The translations under genes were made by a program, and so were the position numbers. Below the pieces are notes generated by a model, which made no database searches, was not told where the DNA came from, and worked only from the letters and a program-made list of their open reading frames with translations. A stretch of 64,000 bases of DNA from Stygiobacter sp. RIFOXYC2_FULL_38_25. Lineage in GTDB: Bacteria; Bacteroidota; Ignavibacteria; Ignavibacteriales; Melioribacteraceae. The DNA lies in NCBI GenBank assembly GCA_001803165.1, contig MHAZ01000021.1, forward strand, positions 62,001 to 126,000. The letters are read 5' to 3'. Shown piece by piece: positions 35,033-42,625 of the stretch; positions within the stretch are counted from its first letter, which is position 1; each line of letters starts with the position of its first letter.

Positions 35033-35060
35033 TGTAAGGTTTTAACAATCCTTCCGTCTT
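35033..35060 (+). promoter_or_regulatory. ECF-like promoter before precursor gene
   Basis: TGTAAG at 35033-35038, exactly 16 bases, then CGTCTT at 35055-35060. ECF promoters commonly pair a (T)GTAAC-like -35 with a CGTC-like -10 at 16-17 bases. Transcription would start near 35067. The sigma factor encoded just upstream is the obvious candidate to use it. Confidence 0.5.
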
Positions 35061-35100
35061 AATAAGGGACATTCAATCCATTAATTTAAAAGGAAGGATT
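35047..35100 (+). promoter_or_regulatory. Inverted repeat covering the ribosome-binding site
   Basis: AATCCTTCC at 35047-35055 is the perfect complement of GGAAGGATT at 35092-35100, which contains the Shine-Dalgarno of the precursor gene. Only transcripts starting upstream of 35047 (read-through from the sigma operon) would include the left arm; transcripts from the ECF-like promoter would not. Confidence 0.55.
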
Positions 35101-35106
35101 TACCCT

Positions 35107-35610
35107 ATGCAAAGTTCAAATAAAAACATCGCAAAGCACATTTTCTTAACCGGATCAATTGTTGCCGGTTCACTCTTGGGAATGGCACCAAAGTCTCTTA
35201 ATGCTGAAACACTTTTCAACTATAGAAGCCTTGGCTCCGGATCAGATCTGAGAGCTTCACTATTAAATACTTCACCGGACCGCAATTTGGAAATGAAATG
35301 TGGTTCCAAAAACGAAACCAAACCAGATAGCAAAACTTCATCTGATTCAAAGTCTAAAGATGGGAAATGCGGCGAAGGCAAGTGTGGTGACAAAAAAATG
35401 GAAGGCAAAGCTAAAGACCATAAGTGTGGTGAAGGCAAATGCGGTGATAAAAAAGCTGACGGCAAAGTAAAAGATGGTAAGTGCGGCGAAGGAAAATGTG
35501 GCGATAAAAAAGCCGACAGCAAAGTAAAAGACGCTAAGTGCGGTGCAGATAAGAGCAAAGAAATGAAGGACGCAAAGGCTCCGGAGAAAAAAGAAGCAGA
35601 GAAAAAGTAA
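35107..35610 (+). CDS. Bufferin/HvfA-type RiPP metallophore precursor
   Basis: Exported precursor of a ribosomally made, cysteine-modified copper-binding peptide. Residues 1-33 form a Sec signal (ends SLNA-ET). The mature part holds eight Cys, all in Lys-Cys-Gly: Cys65, 88, 93, 107, 112, 126, 131 and 145. Three GEGKCG copies match the EGKCG core of HvfA. Cysteine pairs five apart recur with an exact 19-residue period (88/107/126/145), so the core has grown by tandem 57-bp duplication. A Lys/Glu-rich tail follows. In this family an MNIO enzyme turns the cysteines into thiooxazole or oxazolone-thioamide groups. The modifying enzyme, its partner and a DoxX protein follow directly. Confidence 0.88.
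   Translation: MQSSNKNIAKHIFLTGSIVAGSLLGMAPKSLNAETLFNYRSLGSGSDLRASLLNTSPDRNLEMKCGSKNETKPDSKTSSDSKSKDGKCGEGKCGDKKMEGKAKDHKCGEGKCGDKKADGKVKDGKCGEGKCGDKKADSKVKDAKCGADKSKEMKDAKAPEKKEAEKK
35362..35540 (+). repeat. Tandem 57-bp repeats inside the precursor gene
   Basis: In-frame repeats encoding a 19-residue unit with KCGEGKCGDKK. Three full units and a partial fourth are visible. The DNA copies differ at synonymous positions (AAATGC/AAGTGT, GGCGAA/GGTGAA), so the duplication is not very recent or is kept by selection at protein level. Confidence 0.85.
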
Positions 35611-35673
35611 TCTTTGTATCAACGAGACCTCTGAAATTTTAGAGGTCTCCTCATTTAACCGAGAGAATTAATT

Positions 35674-36519
35674 ATGAAGAATAGAATAAAGCATACAGGC
35701 ATTGGTTTCCGAAAAGATTTTGCGGAAGAGTTTCTTGAAGGTACCAAACTAACAACATCATTTGTTGAAGTAGCTCCGGAAAATTGGATGGGCATTGGCG
35801 GGTACTGGAAAAAAGTTTTTAAGAAAGTAGCAGAGAAATATCCCGTATATGCTCATGGATTATCGCTTTCAATTGGAAGCCCGGAAGAACTGGATTTTGT
35901 TTTCCTAAAGAATATTAAAGAGTTTCTGCACGAATACAACATCGGCATTTATTCTGAACATTTAAGTTACTCCAAATGCGAAAACGCGCATCTGTACGAT
36001 CTACTCCCTATTCCATTTCGGTGGGATGCAGTTCAGCATATCTCCCAACGAATTAAAACCGTGCAAGATATTTTGGAAAGAAAGATTGCCATTGAGATTG
36101 TTTCCTATTACACACCTGTCGCTGCCGAAATGAGCGAAGTTGAATTTATCAGTTCAATCGTAAAAGAAGCCGATTGTAATTTGCTGCTCGATGTAAATAA
36201 TGTTTATGTAAATGGATTTAATCATAACTACAATGCCGAAGAGTTTATCAGCCAGCTTCCGCTCGATAAAGTTGAATACATTCACATGGCGGGACACGAG
36301 CAAGTTGCGCCAGATTTAATAATTGATACACACGGAGAGCCAATCATTGATCCGGTTTATCAATTGTTTGAATACACCGTCGAAAAACTTTCCAGTCCGG
36401 TTCCGGTTCTTCTTGAAAGAGATTTCAACATTCCGGAATTGCATGAACTTCAGTACGAGTTAAATAAACTTGATACAATTTGTAAAAAGGCATGGACCCA
36501 TGAAAAATTATTTGCTTGA
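35674..36519 (+). CDS. DUF692 / MNIO peptide-modifying enzyme (BufB/HvfB)
   Basis: Multinuclear non-heme iron oxygenase that modifies precursor cysteines using oxygen. The 281-residue TIM barrel shows family motifs: GIGFRKDF at the start, VEVAPENWM, AHGLSLSIGS, YSEHLSYS, LLPIPF, LLLDVNNVYVNGFN, IHMAGHE, DTHGEP and LLERDFNIPE. The His, Glu and Asp positions expected to bind iron are kept. One oddity: the usual E-N-x-S segment reads IEIVSYY, with Ile where Asn is expected. GAGAG lies before the ATG. It overlaps the DUF2063 gene by 20 bases, which fits the enzyme-partner pairing known in this family. Confidence 0.92.
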   Translation: MKNRIKHTGIGFRKDFAEEFLEGTKLTTSFVEVAPENWMGIGGYWKKVFKKVAEKYPVYAHGLSLSIGSPEELDFVFLKNIKEFLHEYNIGIYSEHLSYSKCENAHLYDLLPIPFRWDAVQHISQRIKTVQDILERKIAIEIVSYYTPVAAEMSEVEFISSIVKEADCNLLLDVNNVYVNGFNHNYNAEEFISQLPLDKVEYIHMAGHEQVAPDLIIDTHGEPIIDPVYQLFEYTVEKLSSPVPVLLERDFNIPELHELQYELNKLDTICKKAWTHEKLFA

Positions 36520-37258
36520 TGATACAGCCGTTCAGCAAAGCCGGCTTGCTAATTATTGCCGCACCGGTGTGCTGGAACCAATTAAGGGTCTAACGGAAAA
36601 CAGAGTTGGCAACTACAGAAGATTAGTTTATAATGTTATTGACGACACTCTTCAAACAGCATTTCCGCTAACCCATAATTTACTTTCGGAAGAAGAATGG
36701 GATGAAACAGTAAATCAGTTTTTCAGCAATCATGCTTGCCGGTCTACTTCTGTTTGGAAAATGCCATACGAGTTTTATCAGTATATCGAAGGCAGTGATA
36801 CTAATCTGAAAAAGATTTATCCTTTTTTAACAGAGCTTTTGTTGTTCGAATGGATGGAAATAGAATTATACATGATGGAAGATATGCGATTTCCGGAGGC
36901 ACAGATTTCGGGCGACTTTGAAAGCAGCGTAATAATATTCAATCCGGAGTTTAAGCTGATGAAGCTTAGTTATCCTGTGCATCAGAAAAACCCAAATGAA
37001 ATTGGCGATGAAGATAAGGGAGAGTACTTTCTTCTAATGTTTAGAGATAAGTTAAGCGGAGCAATTCAGTTTGTAAATCTTTCTTTGTTCTATGTATGGC
37101 TGATAGAAAGAATTGCTGCGTCACAAGATTCACTAAACAATATTTTAACGGAAGGCACAGATTTATTTGGATTAGACTACCCGACATTGCTGAACAACTC
37201 TATTCCGTTCTTAAGTGAATTAAAAACAAAATCATTTATTCTAGGATTTAGAAAATGA
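36500..37258 (+). CDS. DUF2063 partner protein (BufC/HvfC)
   Basis: A 252-residue protein of the DUF2063 family, which binds the precursor and presents it to the MNIO enzyme. The N-terminal DNA-binding-like DUF2063 domain (about residues 10-100) reads LANYCRTGVLEPIKGLTENRVGNYRRLVYNVIDDTL, then TAFPLTHNLL and MPYEFYQYI. The C-terminal domain contains the LLLFEWMEIELYMMED helix and a beta-rich region. Start is ATG at 36500 with AAGG nine bases upstream; the frame extends to TTG 36470 but that lies deeper in bufB. Its stop overlaps the DoxX start (ATGA). Confidence 0.88.
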   Translation: MKNYLLDDTAVQQSRLANYCRTGVLEPIKGLTENRVGNYRRLVYNVIDDTLQTAFPLTHNLLSEEEWDETVNQFFSNHACRSTSVWKMPYEFYQYIEGSDTNLKKIYPFLTELLLFEWMEIELYMMEDMRFPEAQISGDFESSVIIFNPEFKLMKLSYPVHQKNPNEIGDEDKGEYFLLMFRDKLSGAIQFVNLSLFYVWLIERIAASQDSLNNILTEGTDLFGLDYPTLLNNSIPFLSELKTKSFILGFRK

Positions 37259-37710
37259 ACAAGCTCTTAAAAATATATTCATCAATAACCGGCAAACTTG
37301 CAGTAGGATTCGATGTAACCTTGTTACTATTTAGAATTGTGCTGGCTTACGGTTTCTATTCTACCTCAAGCATGAAATGGCAGAACATCTCCGGCGTTGC
37401 CGAATGGTTTGGGTCGCTTGGAATTCCAATGCCAACTCTAAATGCTTATATGGCAGCTTCAACGGAATCTGCCGGAGTTGTCTTGCTAACATTGGGATTA
37501 GCAACAAGGCTTATCTCTATTCCACTGATCATTGTTATGATAGTCGCAATTGTAACGGTACATTGGGTAAACGGATTTGAAGCCGGCAATAACGGCTATG
37601 AAATCCCTCTCTACTATCTTCTTATGCTTCTAATGTTATTGGTTAAAGGTGGAGGCAGAATAAGTTTTGATAATGTCTTTAAGCGTTGGCTTACAGGCAA
37701 AAACAAATAA
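37255..37710 (+). CDS. DoxX-family membrane protein (BufD/HvfD)
   Basis: Four-helix integral membrane protein of 151 residues in the DoxX family (LLLFRIVLAYGFYSTSSMKWQNISG, then WFGSLGIPMPTLNAYMAASTESAG, LTLGLATRLISIPLIIVMIVA and a last helix with YYLLMLLMLLVKGG). DoxX genes regularly end bufferin/Hvf operons; the role is unclear, perhaps redox or export of the modified peptide. It is coupled to the DUF2063 gene by a four-base overlap, and a strong terminator follows, closing the operon. Confidence 0.9.
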   Translation: MNKLLKIYSSITGKLAVGFDVTLLLFRIVLAYGFYSTSSMKWQNISGVAEWFGSLGIPMPTLNAYMAASTESAGVVLLTLGLATRLISIPLIIVMIVAIVTVHWVNGFEAGNNGYEIPLYYLLMLLMLLVKGGGRISFDNVFKRWLTGKNK

Positions 37711-37756
37711 GCTCTCGTCAGTCGCTTCAGATAATTGGTTTCATTTATTTCAGACC

Positions 37757-37795
37757 AAAAAAAAATCCACGAGATTACTCGTGGATTTAATTTTT
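37757..37795. terminator. Bidirectional terminator after the bufferin operon
   Basis: AAATCCACGAG at 37763-37773 pairs perfectly with CTCGTGGATTT at 37778-37788 around an ATTA loop, with an A-run before and T-rich DNA after. It separates the converging bufferin operon and the cytochrome gene. Confidence 0.88.
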
Positions 37796-37811
37796 CTATG
37801 CAATCAAAATA

Positions 37812-39323
37812 TTACGGATTTAATCCCGTGTGGCATTCTACGCAAAGCATCTTCTTCCACACTTCACCAACATCTCCGCCGGGATGTCTAAAGTTCAGCG
37901 GCTTATTAATTGCAGCAACTTCAAGTTTGTCCGGCGGACCTTGAGCATTAATCGTATGGCATTGATTGCAATCTTTTTTAATTAATCTGCCTTTATCGGT
38001 AACATGTTTATCATTATGGCAGCGGAAGCAACCAATGAATTCCATGTGACCAATATTGTTGGGATAAATATCCCAGCGTACTTTCATTTCCGGGAAAGTA
38101 TTCAAACTAAATGCTTCTTGTATTCCTTTAATTCCCTTTGCAATCAATTCTTTCTTATTCTTAAAAACATCCTGATAATTATCTTCATAAAATTGATTTA
38201 TCTCTGTCGCAATCGCTTTGTGAGCTTCTTCGGTAGTTTCAAATTTCTTTGCTAAAACTTCGAGCGCTGCAAATTTAATCTGCGGTAAGTCTTTCGGAAT
38301 TGTGCCTTTGGTTAATGCATTATTAATAAAAAATGCCGGTGGCTGATAATTATGCGAAGGACGGTTATGGCAATCCATACAGTCAACGGTTCTTGTTTCC
38401 AGTTTGCTTAATTCTTCTTTTGATATTTTTACTTCGTGGTCAACGTATTCATTAACTTCGCCGGTTTTTAGGTTAGTATACTTTACCCAAGGAATTTTCT
38501 CACGCTTCTTGTCAATCGCTTTGTATTCAATTCGTACGTTGGGATTTATATGCCAGTGAATTCCCTCTTCCAGACCAAGTGCGCTAAGAATAGAACCAAT
38601 CTTCATAGTAAGAGTAATATCCCACTCGGAATTTTTCTCGTCGGTCATAAAATGTTTTTCTGTTCTCAGTTTTCGAGAGTAAAACTTTTGAGGCCAGTGA
38701 CATTGCTCGCATGTTTCTCTTGCCGGACGCAAATTAGTAATTGGTGTTTCAATTGGTTTTGGAACTGTTCCTAAGGTAACTGCATAAACTTGATACAAAC
38801 CGGAAAGTTTTGAACGAACATACCAATCTGCGCCGGAACCTACATGGCAATCAACACACTTTACGCGTGCGTGCGGAGAGCCTTGATACGCGGTAAACTC
38901 CGGCTGCATAACGTAATGACAAGTCTTTCCGCAAAATTCTACGGATTCGGAATAGTGAAATGCTTCGTAACTTCCGACGGCAGTTGCCATCAGAAAAACT
39001 GATGTACCGATTGCAAAAATTAGAGCAGCATGGCGGTGTTGTATTATGTTGAAATTAATTACCGGCCAGCCCTTTCTCTCTTCTTCAGTTCTGCGTCTAT
39101 CTCTTCGGGTTTTTAACCACATGCCGATTGGAATAAGCAGCAAGCCGATAAATAACACACCGGGAAGCAGAACATATATTATTAATCCGAGATATGTATT
39201 GCCGGAATGCGTAACTGATGTGATAATAAAAAGGAACACTATCATTGAGAAGGTGATTAGCGCTATTGTGGCACCTACGAGAGAAATCCAATTTTTTGAA
39301 GAATCCGGCAGTTTTAGTTTCAT
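37812..39323 (-). CDS. NapC/NirT-family multiheme cytochrome c
   Basis: Membrane-anchored, periplasmic multiheme cytochrome of 503 residues. Two N-terminal hydrophobic segments (about residues 15-35 and 43-66) and a third near 94-113 precede the heme region. Heme sites: CGKTCH (a CX3CH variant), CVDCH, CEQCH, CMDCH, CFRCH, CNQCH and CVECH, seven in all. The EFCGKTCHYVM...YQGSPHARVKC stretch is typical of a NapC/NirT-like quinol-oxidising subgroup in metal- or anaerobic-respiring bacteria. It probably passes electrons from the quinone pool to periplasmic acceptors; the partner is not in the window. Confidence 0.9.
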   Translation of the reverse strand: MKLKLPDSSKNWISLVGATIALITFSMIVFLFIITSVTHSGNTYLGLIIYVLLPGVLFIGLLLIPIGMWLKTRRDRRRTEEERKGWPVINFNIIQHRHAALIFAIGTSVFLMATAVGSYEAFHYSESVEFCGKTCHYVMQPEFTAYQGSPHARVKCVDCHVGSGADWYVRSKLSGLYQVYAVTLGTVPKPIETPITNLRPARETCEQCHWPQKFYSRKLRTEKHFMTDEKNSEWDITLTMKIGSILSALGLEEGIHWHINPNVRIEYKAIDKKREKIPWVKYTNLKTGEVNEYVDHEVKISKEELSKLETRTVDCMDCHNRPSHNYQPPAFFINNALTKGTIPKDLPQIKFAALEVLAKKFETTEEAHKAIATEINQFYEDNYQDVFKNKKELIAKGIKGIQEAFSLNTFPEMKVRWDIYPNNIGHMEFIGCFRCHNDKHVTDKGRLIKKDCNQCHTINAQGPPDKLEVAAINKPLNFRHPGGDVGEVWKKMLCVECHTGLNP

Positions 39324-39385
39324 TCATTTACCATTTTATTTCCGGCTTGAAATTAAGGAACGTGTTTCTGAAAAAGAAGAAAAAA

Positions 39386-39415
39386 GAAAGCCCCGCTAAT
39401 ATTAGCGAGGCTTCT
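39386..39415 (-). terminator. Terminator of the metal-rich protein gene
   Basis: AAGCC-CGCTAAT pairs with ATTAGCG-GGCTT at 39388-39413, each arm with one bulged base. On the minus strand it is followed by a long T-rich run (TTTCTTTTTTC). Confidence 0.75.
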
Positions 39416-39439
39416 ATAGCAAATAAACCATGAGAATTA

Positions 39440-40216
39440 TTATTTCTTCTCTTCTTTCTTAGTTTCTTTTGTTTCCTTCAATTCCTTTTTCATGTCTGTT
39501 TTCTTTTCAACAATTACATGAACTTCTTTTCCGTCAGATTCGTCATCCATCATCTTCCACATCATGTTGCCCATTCCGCCATGCATCATTTTCATGTGAC
39601 TCATTCCGCCACCACCTTTGCAACAGCAGCCGCATTCGCCGCCCCCAATTTTCTTGTTCAACATAATAATATGATCTTCGCCTTCACAGTCATCTTCGCC
39701 AATCTTTTTCATAAATACTTTTACTTTTCCATCTTCACCTTGATCTTTTAGAAATTTTTCGGCTTCCTCACCTTCGTAAGTTTTTGTTTCTTCTTTGCCG
39801 TCTTTGTTTGTTGTAACTGTAATGTTCTTCTTTCCATCTTTAATTTCAACTTTCACTTTTTTCTGATCACCATCAGCTTTCCAATCGAAATCATCGGAAG
39901 TAACTACATCAAATTTTGAATCGCCGCCGCTGGTATAAATTTTAACTCTTTTTTTCATTCCCGGGGCTTCATCTTCATCGGTGGAAAAAACAAACGCTTT
40001 AGATTCTCCGGTAGCTTTAGCAATCTTAGCAATGCGCTCCGCATCTTTACCTTCGAACACAACATCTTTTCCATCTACTTTGATTGTTACTTTCTCAACC
40101 TTTCCTTTAAGATCGGCAAGTTTCTCTTTTGCTTCTTTATCCTGCGCGTATAAAGTTACGCCAAGAACCAAAAACAACATTATGAGAGCTGCTTTTAATT
40201 GATTGATCTTTTTCAT
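39440..40216 (-). CDS. Exported Met/His/Cys-rich protein
   Basis: Exported protein of 258 residues, not of a family I can name. The signal peptide is about residues 1-24 (ending TLYA-QD). A charged region of beta-strand-like units follows (VKVEIKDGKKNITVTTNKDGKEETKTYEG and a related earlier stretch). A striking block near residues 192-225 has GGGECGCCCKGGGGM, SHMKMMHGGMGNMMWKMMDD, rich in Cys, Met and His, ligands for soft metals such as Cu(I). A Lys/Glu tail ends it. It is divergent from a sensor kinase/regulator pair across 133 bases with GTTAA direct repeats, which suggests it is their target. Confidence 0.75.
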   Translation of the reverse strand: MKKINQLKAALIMLFLVLGVTLYAQDKEAKEKLADLKGKVEKVTIKVDGKDVVFEGKDAERIAKIAKATGESKAFVFSTDEDEAPGMKKRVKIYTSGGDSKFDVVTSDDFDWKADGDQKKVKVEIKDGKKNITVTTNKDGKEETKTYEGEEAEKFLKDQGEDGKVKVFMKKIGEDDCEGEDHIIMLNKKIGGGECGCCCKGGGGMSHMKMMHGGMGNMMWKMMDDESDGKEVHVIVEKKTDMKKELKETKETKKEEKK

Positions 40217-40274
40217 GGTTTCTCCTTTTGTTTTTTGAGTTGTACAAAGATATTGGCTTATACAACACGAATCT

Positions 40275-40311
40275 GTTAAAGAACCGTTAAGAAGTGTTAA
40301 AAAGTGTTAAA
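40275..40311. promoter_or_regulatory. GTTAA direct repeats, OmpR-type operator candidate
   Basis: Four GTTAA words begin at 40275, 40286, 40296 and 40306, spaced 11, 10 and 10 bases, one helical turn apart. OmpR/PhoB-type regulators bind such direct repeats in tandem. The site lies between the divergent metal-rich protein gene and the kinase/regulator operon. Confidence 0.55.
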
Positions 40312-40349
40312 ACTCAGAATTGTTCGGCGTATTCATGTAAATTTGTGCC

Positions 40350-41933
40350 ATGAAAGAGAGACGCATTAAAATAATTATCGGCTTGATGGCGTTTGCCGTT
40401 ATTGGCTTAATAGGCGTACAGGTTTTCTGGTTAACCAATCTTATAAAGGTTGAAGAAGAGCGCTTTAACCGCAGTGTTAGCAATGCTATGATTGCGGCAG
40501 CTTCCAAACTTGAACGCGGCGAAGCAGCCAAAATGCTGGTTAATACAGTTTGGGTTGGCAAAAATGAAAGAAAACCAAAATCCGTTAAAGAGTTAAGACT
40601 TACCGGAACCCATTTCAATTATTTCAATCATGATACAACTCAAAAAGGGCGCATCATAAAAATCGAAAGTGATGATGACAATTTTGTTTACCATTTCCGG
40701 GATGATTCTACTGAAAGAGGAAAAGTCTCCGAGGTGAAAGTATTTGCTGTAAGTTCAGATCCCAAAATGAGGGTGCAAGTTTCTTCACCTAAAATAGTCT
40801 TTGAAAAACAGCTTGATACATTTGTTACTACTAAAAAACGCTTGGTGCAAAATGTTGTTGCCGAAATGATAGACATTAATATTCAGCGACCAATTGAAAA
40901 ACGTCTATCGGTAAAAGCCCTTGATTCAGTTTTGACTCAAGAGTTTGCCAGCAAAGGAATTAACAGCGAGTTTCAGTTTGGTATTCTTAAAGTACGACAA
41001 GACAGTTTGACATTGCTTAAGAAAGGAACTGCAGTTGCCGAGCTTAATAAATCCAACTACAGAACACTTTTATTTCCGGGCGAGGTTTTCACCGGCATAA
41101 ATGAATTGCGTGTTTATTTTCCAAACAAAAACAGTCTAATCTTAAGCTCTTTAGTTGGAATGCTGGCTCTATCAATTGGGTTTATTGCCTTAATCGTTGG
41201 AGTTTTTCTTAAGACAGTTCAACTATTTATTCGGCAAAAGAAAATTACAGATGTTAAAAACGATTTGATTAACAACATTACTCACGAATTTAAAACGCCA
41301 ATCTCAACTATATCTTTGGCTTGCGAAGCTTTGAATGAGCCGGCACTTTCTGCAGAAAAGCAATCAGTTGCCCGTTACTCAAAAATTATCCGGGAAGAAA
41401 ATGAGCGGCTTCAATTAATGGTTGATACGCTATTAAATACAGCTTCATTGGAACGAGATGAGATTAAAATTGAGAGAAAAGAAATTGATTTAGAAGTTAT
41501 TATAAATACTACGATTTCAAAATTTGATGAAGCTATCCGTCAGCGAGAAGGCTCTGTTGTTGTTGAAACGCAAAGCCCAAATAGCACAATACTTGGCGAC
41601 AAGTTTCACCTAACAAATGCAATCAGCAACCTGGTAGATAACGCGCTGAAGTTTAACGAGCAAAAGCCGGAAGTTAAGCTGACTTTATCTTCAGAACCCG
41701 AGAGCGCTGTTCTTGCAATTTCTGATAACGGAATCGGAATTCCTAAAGAGAGTTTTGATAAAATTTTTGAAACGTTCTACCGCGTGCAAAGCGGGAATGT
41801 GCAAAACGTGCGGGGCAACGGAATTGGATTAAGTTACGCCAAGAAAATCATTGAACTGCATGGCGGAACTATTTCTGTTGAAAGCCAAATCAATAAGGGC
41901 ACAACGTTTAAAATCACTTTGCCCCAGCAATGA
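40350..41933 (+). CDS. Sensor histidine kinase
   Basis: Membrane sensor kinase of 527 residues. First membrane helix about residues 8-30 (IIIGLMAFAVIGLIGVQVFWL); a periplasmic domain of about 230 residues with no named fold; second helix about 268-292. The dimerisation box has the phosphorylated His312 in NNITHEFKTPISTISLA. The ATPase domain has the N-box NLVDNALKFNE, G1 ISDNGIGIP, F-box FETFYRV and G2 RGNGIGLSYAKKI. It overlaps the response regulator by four bases. The signal is unknown; the divergent metal-rich gene hints at a metal or envelope-stress cue. Confidence 0.93.
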   Translation: MKERRIKIIIGLMAFAVIGLIGVQVFWLTNLIKVEEERFNRSVSNAMIAAASKLERGEAAKMLVNTVWVGKNERKPKSVKELRLTGTHFNYFNHDTTQKGRIIKIESDDDNFVYHFRDDSTERGKVSEVKVFAVSSDPKMRVQVSSPKIVFEKQLDTFVTTKKRLVQNVVAEMIDINIQRPIEKRLSVKALDSVLTQEFASKGINSEFQFGILKVRQDSLTLLKKGTAVAELNKSNYRTLLFPGEVFTGINELRVYFPNKNSLILSSLVGMLALSIGFIALIVGVFLKTVQLFIRQKKITDVKNDLINNITHEFKTPISTISLACEALNEPALSAEKQSVARYSKIIREENERLQLMVDTLLNTASLERDEIKIERKEIDLEVIINTTISKFDEAIRQREGSVVVETQSPNSTILGDKFHLTNAISNLVDNALKFNEQKPEVKLTLSSEPESAVLAISDNGIGIPKESFDKIFETFYRVQSGNVQNVRGNGIGLSYAKKIIELHGGTISVESQINKGTTFKITLPQQ

Positions 41934-42625
41934 AAAACGAAATAAAAATATTGCTAATTGAGGATGACAAAAACCTCAGCACTCTTCTAAAAGAATTTCT
42001 CGAAGTTAAGGGTTATTCAGTTACGCAAGCATTCAATGGCGAAGAAGGGCTTTCGGCATATCAAGAAAGCGAATATGATTTGTGCATACTTGACGTAATG
42101 ATGCCAAAGATGGATGGCTTTACGCTCGCAAAAAAGATTCAAGATTATAATCCTCAAACGCCTTTCTTATTCCTTTCCGCCAAAGCTATGCTCGATGATA
42201 AGTTAAAAGGTCTAAAACTTGGCGCAGATGATTACGTTACAAAACCGTTCAGCATGGAAGAGCTTTTACTACGCATTAAAGTAATTCTGAAACGCTCGGC
42301 TTTAATTGAAAGTGAAATTGAGCAGACAAAGTTTTCTATCGGAAGTTATACTTTCGATTTTGAAAAACGTCTTCTGAAGCATGATGGTTTTGAGCAGAAG
42401 CTTACATCAAAAGAAGCTGAGCTTTTGAATTTATTGTGTCTGCACAAAAACAGCATTTTGGAAAGGTCTATTGCGCTGAATAAGATTTGGCAAAATGACA
42501 ATTACTTTACTGCCCGCAGTATGGATGTTTATATAACGAAGCTGCGCAGCTACTTTAAGAATGATTCCTCAATTGAAATAGTGAATGTGCATGGAACGGG
42601 ATTCAAACTTCAGACAAATGATTAG
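41930..42625 (+). CDS. OmpR/PhoB-family response regulator
   Basis: DNA-binding response regulator of 231 residues. The receiver has the acidic pair in IEDDKN, phosphorylation site Asp55 in CILDVMMPKMDGF and Lys in DDYVTKPFS. The C-terminal winged-helix domain (about 135-230) includes LTSKEAELLNLLCLHKN, ARSMDVYITKLRSYF and the final HGTGFKLQ. It is coupled to the kinase gene by ATGA. Its stop overlaps the stop of the converging trpF-like gene by four bases, with no terminator between them. Confidence 0.95.
   Translation: MKNEIKILLIEDDKNLSTLLKEFLEVKGYSVTQAFNGEEGLSAYQESEYDLCILDVMMPKMDGFTLAKKIQDYNPQTPFLFLSAKAMLDDKLKGLKLGADDYVTKPFSMEELLLRIKVILKRSALIESEIEQTKFSIGSYTFDFEKRLLKHDGFEQKLTSKEAELLNLLCLHKNSILERSIALNKIWQNDNYFTARSMDVYITKLRSYFKNDSSIEIVNVHGTGFKLQTND

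Noticed and set aside
35220-35622. Minus-strand frames opposite the precursor gene
   Set aside because: They are open only because the plus-strand repeats lack certain codons. Their Pro/Ser/Phe-rich repeats mirror the KCG repeats, and there is no start signal.
40307-40618. Minus-strand frame over the kinase start
   Set aside because: It overlaps the histidine kinase N-terminus and the operator repeats and shows no protein-family signal.
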